Shown here: positions 38,528-51,463 of the stretch, piece after piece
Layout of the letters: each line of letters opens with the position of its first letter
How positions within the stretch are numbered: the stretch's first letter is position 1
DNA from: Adiantum capillus-veneris
Lineage: Eukaryota > Streptophyta > Polypodiopsida > Polypodiales > Pteridaceae
Direction of reading: 5' to 3'
Length of the DNA stretch: 64,000 nucleotides
Assembly: GCA_014529385.2 (NCBI GenBank)
Contig: CM043963.1
Coordinates: 106,359,912-106,423,911, forward strand
Position numbers and translations under genes: made by a program
Notes under the pieces: model-generated
Database searches by the model: none
What the model saw: the letters and a program-made list of their open reading frames with translations, nothing else
What the model was told of the DNA's origin: nothing

Positions 38528-41500
38528 TCAAAAGCTCAACTTCTCCTTGTTGACCACCTTTGTAAACATGTCTGCATGATTTTCACTTGTATGCACCTTT
38601 CCTAGCTTTAGTTGTCCCTCTTCCAAAAGAGTGCGTATGAAGTGATATCTCACCTTAATGTGCTTTGTCCTTGAATGAAAGACTGAGTTCTTTGCAAGAT
38701 GGATAGCGCTTTGGCTATCACTGTACAAGACACAATTGTCTTGTTTGAATCCAAGCTCTTCTAAGAATCTGTGAAGCCACAGAATTTCTTTGCTTGCCTC
38801 CGCCATTGCTACATACTCTGCTTCCGTGGTAGAAAGTGAAACCACTTTCTGCAGCTTTGAAGCCCAGCTTACTGCTGTGCCTCCAACCGTGAACACATAG
38901 CCAGTAGTGCTCCTTCGAGTATCTTTGTCACCTGCCATATCTGCATCAGCATACCCTTCTAGAAAAATATCAATTCCTCCAAAATACAAAGCATTTGTTG
39001 TTTTCCCTTTTAGATACCTAAGTATCCATTTCACAGCTTGCCAATGCTCTTTACCTGGGTTGTCCATGAACCTACTCACAACTCCCACTGCATGTGCAAT
39101 GTCTGGCCTTGTCCAGACCATAACATACATTAGAGAACCTACCGCTGTAGCATATGGAACTTTAGACATATAGGCTATCTCCTCTTGTGTCTTTGGACAC
39201 ATATCCTTCGTTAGTTTAAAATGACCAGCCAAAGGTGTAGAAACTGGTTTTGCATTTTGCATTGCAAACCTTTCTAGTACCTTCTTGATGTAATCTTCTT
39301 GAGATAGCTTTGTTGTCTTCTTCGTCCTGTCCCTTGATATTTTCATACAAAGTATCCTCTTTGCAGCACCTAAATCTTTCATTGAAAAAGATTTGGACAG
39401 CTCCTCTTTTAGGTCTTTGATGTCCTGCATGTTAGCACTTGCAATCAACATGTCATCAACATACAACATTAGGATGATGAATTTACCATCTCCCAAATTC
39501 TCCGTGTAGATGCAGTGATCCGAGTTGCATCTTGTGAATCCATGATCCAACATCCATCGATCAAACTTCAAGTACCATTGTCTTGATGCTTGCTTTAAAC
39601 CATACAAGCTCTTCTTTAATCTGCAAACCATTTTCTCCTTACCTTTTACTTCATACCCCTTTGGTTGAAGCATGTAGATTTCCTCCTCTAAGTCACCGTG
39701 AGGGAATGCCGTATTTACATCCATTTCCTCGAGATTTAGATCATGAGCAGCCACAAGGCTTAAGACAAACCTAATTGAGTTCATTTTTACAACAGGAGAA
39801 AATATTTCATTGAAGTCAATACCTTTCTTTTGAGAAAAAACTTTTACCACAAGCCTAGACTTGTACCTTTTCTTCCCACCTTCTTCTTCCTTTAGCTTGT
39901 ACACCCATTTGTTTTGAAGTGCCCGCTTACCTTTAGGAAACTCAACCAACTCCCATGTTTGGTTGCGATGTAGTGAGTCCATCTCCACTTGCATGCTCTT
40001 CGTCCATTCTTCTTTGGATTCATGTTGCATAGCTTCTTCATATGATTCCGGCTCTCCAGAATCTGAGATCAAGAGATGGTTGAAGGAAGGAACAAACCTT
40101 TCTGGAGGTCTACTTGCTCTTGTAGATCTTCGGGGAATAGGTTGAGGCTCCTCATTTGGTTGACGTTGTTGCACATTGTCACCATTTGCAGTCCTTGAGT
40201 CTTCACCGTCCTCAAGCTCCATGTACTCATCACCTGTTTCTTTTGTTTGTTTTCTTTCCAAGTAATCTTTGTACATATTTTGTTCGTTAAAAATTACATC
40301 CCTACTCCTTAAGATTTTACCATCTTCAGGATTTCATAGGCGATACCCAAAGTCTCCTTCTCCATAGCCAATGAAGAAACACTTTTTGGACTTTGCATCT
40401 AACTTTGATCTTAGGCTTCTATCTATGTGCATGAAAGCCTCACACCCAAACACTTTGAGAAATGCATAATTCACCGGTTTACCTGTCCATGCCTCTTCTG
40501 GAACTCCCCCATCCAATGCCGTTGAGGGTGACCGATTGATTAAGTACACAGACGTACTTACAGCTTCCGCCCAAAGCTCAAGCGGTAGCCCTGCATGTAG
40601 CCGCATGTTTCGTGCTCGTTCCATGATTGTCCTGTTTATCCTTTCCGAAATCCCATTTTGTTGAGGTGTCCTTAGGGTTGTCCTTTGCCTCCGAATGCCA
40701 TTGCTAGCACAAAAGCTTTCAAAAGCTTGGCTGCAATATTCGCCTCCATTGTCGGATCTGAGGCATTTAACCTTGGTACCTGTTTCATTCTCCACAAAGG
40801 CTTTCCACCTTTGAAATATGGAAAATACATCGGATTTATTCTTCATGACATAAACCCATGTTTTTCTAGTCGTATCGTCTATGAATGTTACATAGTACAA
40901 TGAGCCACCAAGTGATGGTGTACTTGCAGGACCCCAAACATCAGAATGAACCAACTCAAGTTTTTTATTTTTTCTTTCATTTCCTGATTTTTGAAATTTT
41001 ACCCTCTTTTGTTTACCATAAACACAATCTTCACAGAACTCTAAGTCCACTTCTTTCAAACCTGGTAGAAGCTTCTTTGTTTGAAGGATTTTCATTCCTT
41101 TGGCACTCATATGCCCAAGTCGGTAGTGCCACACCGCACTGTCAACTTCTGTAGTTGCTGCACAAGCTGAAGGTTGCGTGCTAACAGTACACAAGTAAAG
41201 TGTACCCACTTTTTCACCCTTGGCAACCACCAAAGATCCCTTTGAGATCTTCCACCGTTTGTTTCTGAATGCAATGTTGTGACCTTCATCGTCCAATTGT
41301 CCTGTAGAGATCAAATTTTTGCGAAGAGAAGGAACATGCCTAACATCTTTAAGCTTCCATTCATTTCCGTCAGCAGTTTTGACAGAAACTGTACCTTTGC
41401 CGACAATCTCACAAGCTTCATCATCTCCCAAGTATACATACCCAAAATTACCTTTGGTGTAGTTTTGGAAATGTTGCTTGTGTGGTGTCGCATGGAATGA

Positions 41501-41581
41501 AGCCCCGGAATCTACTATCCAGGAATTAGACACATTGTCTAATGAGAGAATTAGAGCATCTTGCTCTACTTTACCTGCCAC
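38528..41581 (-). pseudogene. E4 pol: protease, integrase, RT, RNase H
   Basis: A single frame from 41581 to 38528 with one stop. Protease: WIVDSGASFHATPHKQHF (about 41515). GAG-pre-integrase: WHYRLGHMS and CEDCVYGKQ. Integrase: DVWGPAS with Asp, LRSDNGGEY with Asp, and PQQNGISERINR with Glu (about 40650). A TGA at 40334-40336 replaces what should be Trp in the RLWNPED-like block. RT: WVYKLKEEEGGKKRYKSRLV, LDVNTAF-type block (EEMDVNTAFPHGDL) and LYVDDMLIAS (about 39450). RNase H: DTRRSTTGYVF, SLSTTEAEYVA, LYSDSQSAIHLAKN, and RTKHIKVRYHFIR near the end. One nonsense codon away from intact, so it is relatively young. Confidence 0.93.
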
Positions 41582-42363
41582 ATTGGCCTCCGATGTTGGC
41601 TTGTTGTCTTGAGACTCTGTCTCCTTCTTCTTCTTGGACCAGCAATCCTTCTTGACGTGGCCCTTCTTGCCGCAGTTCCAACATTCAAGAACTGACTTTG
41701 TGCGTGACTTGCTCTTCCTCTTGTTTCCTTAAGCCTTCCTCTTGTTTCCACCGATAGTGCAGCGCTTGATGATTCTCCTGTGCTTCTCCTTCGCATTTCC
41801 TTGCTTAGGAGAACACCCACAACATCATCAAACTTAAGAGTATTTGTGCCAGAGATAGAATTACTTACAACCATCACAAGGCTGTCCCAACTATCCGGTA
41901 GAGATGATAGTATAAGGAGAGCTCGCACTTCGTCATCGAAATTGATTTTCATTGATCGAAGTTGACTTATGTTTGTGTTAAAGTCATTTAGGTGTTCTGC
42001 AACTGAACCATTCTCTGCCATCTTTAGATTGAACAAGCGCTTCATAAGAAATACCTTATTGGATGCCGATGGTTTCTCGTAGAAGTTGTCAAGTGACTTC
42101 ATCAAGTTCTCCATGGTCTTCATCTCCGAAACATTGAAGGCCACCGTGGACGCCAAGCTTAACCGGATTGTTCCCAGTGCCTTTCGATCAAGGACAATCC
42201 ATGCTTCATCTGCCATTGTTGCGGGTTTCTTCGCAAGACCGCCTAGTGGCAAATAGAGGTCCTTCTGGTAGAGATAGTCTTCAATCTGCATCTTCCAATG
42301 TTGGTAGTTTTTGCGGTTTAACTTCTCAATCTTGAGCTTCCCTTCCTCCGCCATAACTCCCAC
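41566..42363 (-). pseudogene. E4 gag
   Basis: The ATG at 42363 (MGVMAEEGKLKIEKLN) starts a copia gag (UBN2-type): NYQHWKMQIEDYLYQKDLY, LMKSLDNFYEKPSA, and LRSMKINFDDEVRALLILSSLPDSWD. A one-base shift near 41750 diverts the frame. The zinc knuckle CWNCGKKGHVKKDC (about 41690) is read in the frame of pol. A 21-bp direct duplication (GGAAACAAGAGGAAG blocks) lies beside the shift. Gag and pol overlap as a result of the shift. Confidence 0.9.
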
Positions 42364-42413
42364 TCAATTCAAGGAATCCTTTCCTTGAGATAATTTAGCT
42401 ACGAGCAAACCTT

Positions 42414-42425
42414 GCTCTGATACCA
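42414..42425 (-). other. E4 primer-binding site, initiator-Met type
   Basis: TGGTATCAGAGC on the minus strand, two bases after the end of the 5' LTR. This is the standard primer site of plant copia elements. Confidence 0.95.
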
Positions 42426-42427
42426 GT

Positions 42428-42511
42428 TGTTAGGAAAGAAGACGTAGCTAAATAGATAATTGAGTAGATTACTTAATGGAGAGAGACAGATTTATATACA
42501 CGAGATTATAG

Positions 42512-42592
<81 letters not shown>

Positions 42593-43259
42593 CACGATAT
42601 ATGTGGTTCACCCAATGTGGGATACGTCCATGGGAAAGAAGCCACTCAATGGCTTTAGTACTTCAAAACAAGAAGTAGTTTACAAAGGGATTATACCCTT
42701 AATGGAGCTCCCGCCTTGCTTCACTCTCACCACCTCACACTCACCTTGTTGCATCAACTTCACACTATGAAATGTGTGTAGAAATGGCCTCCTTTTATAG
42801 GCCAAAAGGGCTGCCCTCTCTTATGAGAGACAGCCATGTGTAGCCGCCCTTGTGCGAATAAGTCCAAATCGGACCCTCCAATCCGCCCATGTGTGGCCGC
42901 CCTTGAGAAGACAAGTCCGCTTTTGAATTCGGCCACTGGCCATTGAATTCGGCCACCGGCCACTGGCCATTGACTTCTGACCACCGGCCATCAGCCATTG
43001 ACTACCGGCCACCGGCCAACCGACCGGTTGTTTTCCGACCACTTTTCGGCCGCCGTCCGGCCATAATATTCCGGCAAAAAAGAATATTCCGGCAAAAAAA
43101 AGCCTTTAAAGTTGCCCCTGATTCTTGTCCGTGAAAATTTTGGTTTCTGGTGAGTGATTTTCCTTCACGCACGATGGCTTCTCCTCATAACGGGGGCCTT
43201 ACAAATGTGCGCTTTTACCACAGAAAATTACAAGGGTAAATCAGGCTCCATACTTAAAA
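42428..43259 (-). repeat. E4 5' LTR
   Basis: Direct repeat of 37619-38440 with small differences, mainly in the GA tract (42515-42588) and in the number of GGCCACCGGCCA units near 42930-43020. Its outer end reads TTAAAA where the other LTR has TTAACA, so the terminal CA is mutated. Confidence 0.93.
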
Positions 43260-43264
43260 CTCTA

Positions 43265-43496
43265 TATAGATCCCAACCATCATTTCATATTTGAAATTGG
43301 GCCACCAGAAGACTGACTAAGGGGTTGCTATATATACTTGAAAGATTTTTGGTAATTCAGGGAAAACCCTTGTGAACAGACTAACCATCCTTGTGTAGAT
43401 TCTAGAAGGAGATCAACACAAAGCCATACAGGAAGAAGGAGTCCAGGTAAGCTTTAAGTTTGCAACCAAACTTTTATTCTTATGTATTTAAGGTCA
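43265..43496 (+). other. E3 leader, second part
   Basis: The leader resumes after the E4 duplicate CTCTA and runs to the start of the gag frame. No palindrome and no coding frame here. Confidence 0.6.
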
Positions 43497-46400
43497 GGAG
43501 CCTTTGTTAAGTCGGGAGCTAAAAGTGTCAAAAGTCAAATTAGCACCACGTCCACCGAAGAGAGTGTAACTTAGACGAGGCTAGACCCATTAGAACCAAT
43601 CATTGAAGAGGGTAGTGATACTGACACTTCGTCGGAAAAGTCCTTCTTCATGACGGGGAGTCAACAGCCAGGAGGTTTCAACGGTGAAGGACCAATGCCA
43701 GGGGGGAGCACCTCCGTACATCCTTTACACGAAACCCAGTTCACTATAATCTTCTTGGAAGGAACTAACTCGAGGGGAGCCTTAGTTTATTCTAACTATC
43801 GAGGACGCAAGTGTATTTGTATTGAAGAAAGACCGGCTTAGAGACTAGAGATAATTCGAGTCTATGATGATGGTGGCAGATTCCAAGACGAAAAGGGAAA
43901 CCACTATCTGATAGTGAGTAACCTTGAGGATTACAACAGATATGGGGATAACGTGGCAAAAGGGAAAATGGTTTCAGAAACCCAAGAACCGCCTGCTAAC
44001 ATCGATCGACCTGGAGCGCATTTTATGTATGATAAGAAAACAACCAGGGTCCCAACCTATAATGAGAATGTAGGGATTTACAAGCATGAAAGCGAGGGAA
44101 TAGTCTCTTACTTTCGATGCAAGGAACCCTACCCAAATGAATTAAGCAAAGACAAGGTTCTTTACTTATTTTCTTATGAAACTGCTATGGGGAAGGATAT
44201 TGTTTTTGTTGACAGATACGGGCGAGAATACAAACATATTCTCCCAGAAGAGGTTGAAAGGGCAACAGTTCCGGGAGCATTGACCTATGGCCCCACGAAG
44301 TACCAAGAGCCACCTACACCCCTACCAAGTCGACTAATCCCTTTTCAGAAGAGTATGACGCTACCTCACATTCTACCCGACCACCGACATCCAAATACCA
44401 GGACCAACCAGCTACTCAGCCATCATTGCAGGCATGGCTTCGATAGAGTGCTACATTAGAACAAGACCGAACCCGAGAGGGTTATCAAATCGCACGAGGA
44501 TTAAGGGATCTACAAGAACCACCACTCTATGCACAGTATCAAGGAGAGAGTAAGCCAAAGACTCAGGGGTCAACTGAGCTTAGAAGAACACCCCGAGAAC
44601 GAGTTCAGAGAGATGAAACATCTCTCATGAGAACTATTAGAAATTATGGATTAAGAGCACCACTGGTAGAGGATCCTGGCCACTACAGAAGACCAGAGGA
44701 GGTATATCGGCTAGGACGGGGAGATCCCATGATGAGATTTGTAGACCATCATAGAATTAGACCTTCTCAAGTGCAAAAATGGGTAAACAAGAAATATACG
44801 GGAAGCAGGGATCTGAGAGATCATGTAGTAGCCTTGTGCGTGTAATTAGAGCTGAAGAGGTGTTAGAATTTCCTAACCATTTGCAGGATTCGGTTTAACC
44901 TTAGAGGATGATGCTGCTACATGGTTTGACTCGGTGGAGCGAAGAGACTTTGAGTCTATGGAGGAAGTGTTTGACGAGTTTATTGAAGAATTCTCACAAA
45001 GGGGGATAGCTCATTATACAGTCTTGCAAATCCATAAATTCAAACAGAAAGATGGAGAGTCTGTACGAAAGGCGGCCCTCCGATTAAAAAGATATGTTAA
45101 GTTCTGCCCTGTGGAAGAACTGCCAACTCAGTCCAAACTTATGCTTATATTTATCCAAGGACTAAGGAATGCAGATCTTCAAAAGGACTTACATATGAAA
45201 AGGAGCACTACGTTGAATGATTTAACCAAGGAAGCTCTATACCTTGTGGACAATTGTGCAGTCTACAAAGAGGGTGAGTTCAAGATCTTGACGATGATTC
45301 TTCCTCGCAACAAAGCGGAAGCAAGTCTGCTAAGACAACACTGAAAGGAGAAGTAGCACTAAGCCAAGAGTAGCTTGTAGAGGACGTGCTTAAAAAGATT
45401 AACTTGTATTCCAAACCACAAGCTAAACAACCAAAATGGTGTGCGATTGAACAAAAATGGACAAACCATGGGACGGAGGAGTGTTATTATAACAAGGGAC
45501 ATGTGAGAGAACGACCAGATACTCCGCAAGCTCAGGCGGCATCTCCTCAAATCCCATTGATGCCTAGATATCAGACTGGCAATCTACCAAGACCTGGAGG
45601 TACAGAAAGACCAGAACCAGTGTTGGGACAACAACCACCCCTACCAGGATTACGACCAGTCGGCATAAGATACACACCCATAGTAACTGAGTCGGATGAG
45701 AAGGCTTTGGTACCTATGCATGCATACTACGACGAGCCCAATGGATATGCGGTGAACTCTGTCTAATATCCACCGGACGAACCCTCTACACCAGAACCAT
45801 GGAGCATGATAGGAAATACAGGACCACCAAATGCTGCACAGGCAGCGGGGGAAGGACGATATAGCGTGGATGAAAGAACACTGTTGTTCATAGCCAACGG
45901 AGGCATGAGCGGGCAAAGAATTGCACACCAACAAAGAGGAGCTCTAGGAGCACCTCAACAGCCTAAAGGACCATGCTACAAGTGTGGTGGAGACCATTGG
46001 CTGAGGGACTGCCCTCATGACGAAATCATTAGGGTCAACGCATATTGCACAGAGTGTGGAATTACTCACTTGATCCCTGATTGCCCTAAAAACCTGAGCA
46101 AAGGAGCAAAAACTACCTTGAATATGCTGGGAGCGCTACCTTCCAGTGGAGGGTCAGAAAATGAAAGCTTGACAAGAGGCCAAGCAAGGGAAAATGACAA
46201 TCATCCCAAGAGTAACGATGAAAATCAAGAAGAAATCAAGACTGACAAGTCTAGCGTCAGTCGTGATAATCCTTGGAAAGAACGAAGAGCAAAAATGAAA
46301 GCTAGACGTGAGCGAAAACAAAAAGATGTAGAAGTTGAGCTAACGATAGCTCGAGAGCAACTTAAACAGCAAAGAGAGTCCGACTCTCTAAAATCAACGG

Positions 46401-47080
46401 AAGGACCAAGAAGTGCAAGCTCAGGAGGGTCGGTATTGGTAGATAAGATCAATGAACCCTTATATGAAATCTTGCAAGCATATGAAGCAAGATTGAAGAA
46501 CAGACAGACTCTAGAGCAAAGACGGATGACATATCCATATCCAGAGATAGAAAAACAGAGACTAGAGATGTGCAAACAGCTGATTGAAACTGCACAAGCT
46601 TTACTGGAGCCTCCACCTATGGAAGCAGGAGATAGAGTAATCAAACCACCAAACAATAAAACACCTCACAAAACCGAACAAAGGATACCCGACAAGATAG
46701 AAAACATTAAATCCTTGCCGGATGTAGAGGATGCAAAAGACGTACCTAATAGCACTGATGAATCACTGAAAGATTTTCCACCATATTCCCCTATTGTGGA
46801 AGAAAATTGGCCTGAAGAGCTATGGGAAATGGTGCGAAAAGCTCAAGAAAAATTTGAGACAAAAACAATCGAGTCAGCGCCTTTCTCGGAGCTGAACTTG
46901 AATAAGCCTTCATGGGATTTATACGTTAAATCATTTCAAGGGGATAATAGTTCAGTTGCATCCGAAGATAGCAGACCACAATCACTCAAACCTTTGCCAT
47001 CATATATGGGGGACTATGAGGCAAGGTCAGAAATTCGAAGAGTACCTTCTCAAAGAATAGGCGGGTCAAATCAATCCTGA
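43497..47080 (+). pseudogene. E3 gag, long, with two CCHC knuckles
   Basis: A coding region of about 1,190 codons, open in successive frames with shifts near 44350-44420, 44840-44890 and 45345-45385. The first part (43497-44420) has no recognised domain. The retrotransposon gag core is at about 44890-45260: DDAATWFDSVE, FDEFIEEFSQRG, LQIHKFKQKDGESVRKAALRL, and LMLIFIQGLR. The next part contains EPWSMIGNTGPPNAAQAA and YSVDERTLLFIANGG. Two zinc knuckles follow: CYKCGGDHWLRDC (about 45975) and CTECGITHLIPDC (about 46047). The C-terminal part is charged and helical with Glu/Lys/Arg-rich segments. A TAA at 45764 interrupts the third frame where Gln is likely. Gag ends at TGA 47078-47080, overlapping the pol frame. 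Confidence 0.8.
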
Positions 47081-49574
47081 CAGACTTGTTGACCACTCCG
47101 GTCAAGTGTACAATCACATTGGCAAAATTGTTAAAAATTAGGCCAAGCATGTGGACGGAAGTGGGCAAATGTCTTGAAAACTTTGGCATAAGGACGCCTC
47201 TTAAGTTCTTCGAAACCGAGCTTCATGACACAGAATCGAAGAAAGTCAACACTAGACCAGTGCCACTCAACAAGGTAGGAGAGTATTGTGAAGGTGAAGA
47301 CGGCAACACAACCCTACTAGTTGAGTATAATGGCATAGAGACTAAGGCAATACTTGATAGTGGAGCTGGCATTGCCATTGCGACCAAAATGCTATGGGAA
47401 AAATGGGAAAAACCAGCAATACGAACAACTAGAATGAAATTGCAACTGGCGGATGGGCACATAGAAAGGCCTATAGGATTGCTTGAGGCAATTGTGGTAT
47501 CTTCCTGTGGCATAGAGTACGAACATACCTTTGCCATAGTAGATTTCGGCAAGAAGAACAACTATGAAATTATCCTTGGTAGGCCGTTCATGAGGCAACT
47601 CAAAATGGTGCAGGACTGGGGGTATGATTATTTGTATCTAAGACATGCTGAAACTACTACACGCGTAAACATGAAAAATCATAGCTACCATGATGTCACG
47701 AGAACCCCTGTGGAAGAATTTGACTCAGCCACCATTAGTGGATCAGAAATCCCAGCGTGGCTTTGTAAGAAAAAGAAGATATGGATGTGCGGGGCATCTC
47801 AATGTAGTGAATTTGACAACAATGAAAGGACACTGGAGAGGGTCTTCGAAGACGATGCCTATATATGAGAACCTTTTCTTGAAGAGAAGCTCGAACCCCT
47901 AGAATGGTCTCAAATTTTGGCTACATTGGATGTATGCGTCAATGAAGTCACTCCCACCAAATTTTGTGATGAGAATGGCTACAATATCATACCATACTAC
48001 ATGTTGAGAAAAATTGTGGAGGAGGACGAGAACGATGGAGATACTGAGAATATGAGGATCCATAAAACAGAAAAAAAACTTGAGATTAAGATAGGGGGCT
48101 ATGTGGACATCCCCACTACAGAAATCAAGCAGCAAGGAGAAGAATTTTATGATTCTTCTGATCAAAGTGAAAACAAGGATAACGTGGATGACGAGAAGTC
48201 GGAAAATACGGAGGGAGACAACAATCAAGATCAAGACAATGACGTCTTCTACAATTTCCCAAACCAAAGTGAGAGACGCCAAAAAAGATACAAGAGTAAA
48301 CAACACCATATCAGTCCACCAACCAGGTTGAGACCCATGCCGGAGTTTAAGGGTAAGACACATTTCCTTATGAACATTCATGCTGTTGATTGTGCTAAGG
48401 ATAAAGTGTCAGGAAGATTTCTTAAGGTTGTTGACTCAGGATTTAAATCTAGACTGTTGAAACCTAAGAAAACCAGCAAACCAAAAAAAAGAGTTGCAAC
48501 AGAAAAACTGAATGTCTGTGGTAGCCCAATTATGATGAAAATTGAAAGGAAAATGAGATACAATGAGTTGAAACAAAAAATTAAAAATGTATGGACAACT
48601 GAAATGGAAAGTAGCGATGGAACGAACGAGAGTGATGGGAGTAAAAAGATAGATGTACCTCCTCACTATTGTAAGGACACCATTAAAGAAAGAAGATTGG
48701 TGGTTCAGCAACCAATGAGGGAGCCTAAATCAAACGAGTCCTACGATGGGCTAGAGAACTCCAAGAAAATAGACTTAGTAGAGCCAGGAGAAAATCCGCG
48801 ACCTGCTTACATTGCCACAGATCTAAGTTGAGAAGAAGAGGACTTACTGATCAAAACACTTAAGGAATTTCGAGATGTATTTGCACGGTCGTACAAAGAT
48901 TTGAAGGGAGTGGATCCTAAAATTTGTGAACATTCAATCCCTCTGAAGTCTGACGCAAAGCTAATCAAACAACGTCCATACACGTATAATGAGACATTCG
49001 CCAAAAGGATAAAAGAGGAGATAGACAAACTTATGGAGGCTAAATTTATTTATGAGATAGAGCACACGGACTGGGTGTCCCCGATAGTGGTGGTACCCAA
49101 GAAAAACGGAAAATTATGAGTGTGTGTAAATCTCAAGAAGATAAACGCAGCCACGATAAGGGACAACTACCCTCTTCCTATCACTGAACACGTCTTGGAA
49201 CTAATGGCAGGCAAGCAAGACTATAGCTTTATGGACGGATTCTCTGGTTATAACCAGTTGGGGGTCAAACTAGAAGATCAATACAAAACAGCATTTGCAA
49301 CAGAATGGGGCATATATGCGTTTAGGGTAATGCCATTTGGCTTGACCAATGCTCCAGCCACATTTCAGAGATTAATGACACACGCTTTTAAAGAATACTT
49401 GCAAAAATTCTTGGATATTTACATGGACGACTTGTGTGTCTATTCTCTATTGAGAGAAGACCATATAGATCATCTGAGAAAGGTATTCGAAAAATGCAGA
49501 ACGTATAGGATTTGCCTCAAACCAGAAAAATGTGTATTCATGGTACGACAAGGTAAAATCTTAGGCCACATAGT
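47020..49574 (+). pseudogene. E3 protease and first part of RT
   Basis: The frame is open from 47020 and overlaps the gag end by about 60 nt in the -1 frame. It first gives RVKSILTDLLTTPVKC, then a retropepsin domain with AILDSGAGIAIATKMLW (DSGA at about 47356) and IILGRPFMRQ (about 47572). A long acidic linker follows (about 47900-48800). RT starts at GVDPKICEHSIPLKSD (about 48907), then EHTDWVSPIVVVPKKNGKL, VNLKKINAATIRDNYPLP, RVMPFGLTNAPATFQR, and the active site IYMDDLCVYS (about 49420). It ends at the E5 insertion within GKILGHIVS. Stops at 47866 (TGA), 48829 (TGA) and 49117 (TGA, inside KLRVCVN-like sequence) are the only breaks; no frameshift. Confidence 0.88.
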
Positions 49575-49579
49575 GTCGG

Positions 49580-49830
49580 TGTGCGCTCCTTGTCGCACTG
49601 TCGAAGCAAGGGACTTGCCGATACACCGTATGCGAGCCACAAACGGCTCCAAGCACACAACAAGCCTAAACTAGCAAGCTCAAGAAAACAAAGGGTGTGT
49701 CACTCACCGCTCTACGCTCGCCTTCGTGGTGGATTCCTCGCCGCGATGAAGAAGAAGCTGCAGTCGTGCCGCGCTCAACCGCTTCGCCGCCGTCGTGCCT
49801 TCGTAATGCTCGATCGCACACACACTCTCC

Positions 49831-49866
<36 letters not shown>

Positions 49867-50160
49867 AGGAGGTGAAGAAGAAGAAGATGGAGATGGAGCA
49901 AGAGCACTCTTCAATTGCACAAATGAGAGAATGAGTAAAAATTAGGTTTAGTTGGCTTTTATAGGAGCTCACCCCATTCACACTTGGGCGCCCATGCTTA
50001 ACCAACTAATCCCTTGAATGTCCAAGTTAAAGTGCGCCTCTCATCGGCGATCACTCTACCTTTCCCTATTGGTCCGACAAGCCCGATACCTGACTCCACC
50101 AAATACATAATACGCGTCCATCGTAGGTGATGGGGTGTCCGTGAGCCGTGAGGGTTAACA
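49580..50160 (-). repeat. E5 3' LTR
   Basis: Begins TGTGCGCTCC and ends GGGTTAACA on the plus strand. It carries a short CT then CA microsatellite (about 49827-49866), four bases longer than in the other LTR. Confidence 0.96.
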
Positions 50161-50172
50161 TGCCCCCCTTCC
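50161..50172 (-). other. E5 polypurine tract
   Basis: AGGAAGGGGGGCA-like purine run on the minus strand, directly before the TGTTAACCC start of the 3' LTR. Confidence 0.8.
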
Positions 50173-51463
50173 TGATGTAGATTCCGTCCTCGGAAGCTAT
50201 TGAGTTGAAGCTGGGTCGTCGAGGTGGAAGAGCATTTGAGATGAATGTCCTTAGCCTTCTTCAGTCACTGCAAAATCAAACAACATTGGCACAGTAATTG
50301 GATTCTCTTAAAAAGCATATGCAGTTTTAGATAGACATAAACAGATGTAAAGGCAAAAAATTAAACAAGTCTGGGGTCACTAATTTGACGGTCGAAAAGC
50401 ACTAGAGATCAAGTATTAATACCATGGGTAAGCTTCTTAATTTTCTGTGGTCAATTAAGTTGTTTAATCGCGAGAGCCAAGTATTCATGTTCAAGGGCTG
50501 ACTAGAGGCTATACCTAGAAAACCTTGTAGTTAAGCTACCATAAAAGGAATTTCTCATGAAATCATCGCCTGACTGATTACTTTTTCTTTGACCCCCCAA
50601 GGTCTTTTCACAGTGATTCAATTATGATGTGTGTGCTTATTTTGTATGCCTTGGGTTTTTTGCTTTTCAAGGAAAAGCGCCCACACTGGGAACCTCTAGG
50701 GCTCTAGTACCATAGGCAATACATGTGAGTGAAGTACCAAATCAAGCTGAGATTTCTCTTCCAGCTTAAAATTTTACATTGTGGCACTTTGATTTTTTGC
50801 TTGTTCATTTTCAACATTTTAATTTTGTAACTTTGGGGGGTCATATAACATTGTTACACTCCCCAGGCTCATCACATTAGTAAACTCCCTTTATAATACT
50901 TAAGCTAAAGGTCAATAGGTTCAAGCCCACTAGAAAGCCCTAGTACATTTCATACAATGCTGCCTAAATCGGATTAAGAACCTAAGTAACCATTTCTTAT
51001 TAGGAAGGCATTCCCCATGGTATTAAGAGAAGATTTCTAATACCTAGCTTGGTCAAACTAGCTTAGTCGGACTGCTTGATTTTTACCCCTAAACAAGTGA
51101 TTATGACAAAACATTACATTGAATTAAATGTTTGATACTAAGCAAATGCACTGAATATTATGCTACCAATCACAATCAAAGCAGACAAACATGGATGCAA
51201 AAAGATAAGGGCAATGCTAATGGACAAGAAACACCTGTTTGTGTTGATGGTCGCGCTTGATTTGAAGGTTCCATGAACGTCCAAATCCTATCAATAGCAA
51301 CACACTCCTGTACACACTAGGAAACAAAAGGAATACCTCCAGGAGGCACATTAGTGGGAAAAGAGAACTTCGCTAATCTCTCAACTCTAAAACAGTCATG
51401 ACATAGGTTTCTGTTTCACTGTACCAAATGTGACATGTGTAGGTCTGAGTCAATGTTTTGACT
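50173..51463 (-). other. E5 non-coding tail
   Basis: AT-rich sequence between the ORF and the polypurine tract, with no coding frame of note on either strand and no recognised repeat. Confidence 0.6.

Larger units (their letters stand above)
37619..43259 (-). mobile_element. E4: Ty1/copia LTR retrotransposon, 5,641 bp
   Basis: Complete minus-strand element inside the E3 leader. LTRs are 37619-38440 (822 bp) and 42428-43259 (832 bp). A perfect 5-bp duplication CTCTA flanks it (37614-37618 and 43260-43264). The primer site is initiator-Met type (42414-42425). Gag and pol fill the interior. One frameshift near 41750 and one premature stop at 40334 are the only obvious coding lesions. The domain order protease-integrase-RT-RNase H proves Ty1/copia; similarity to the Tork/TNT1 group is likely. 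Confidence 0.95.
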
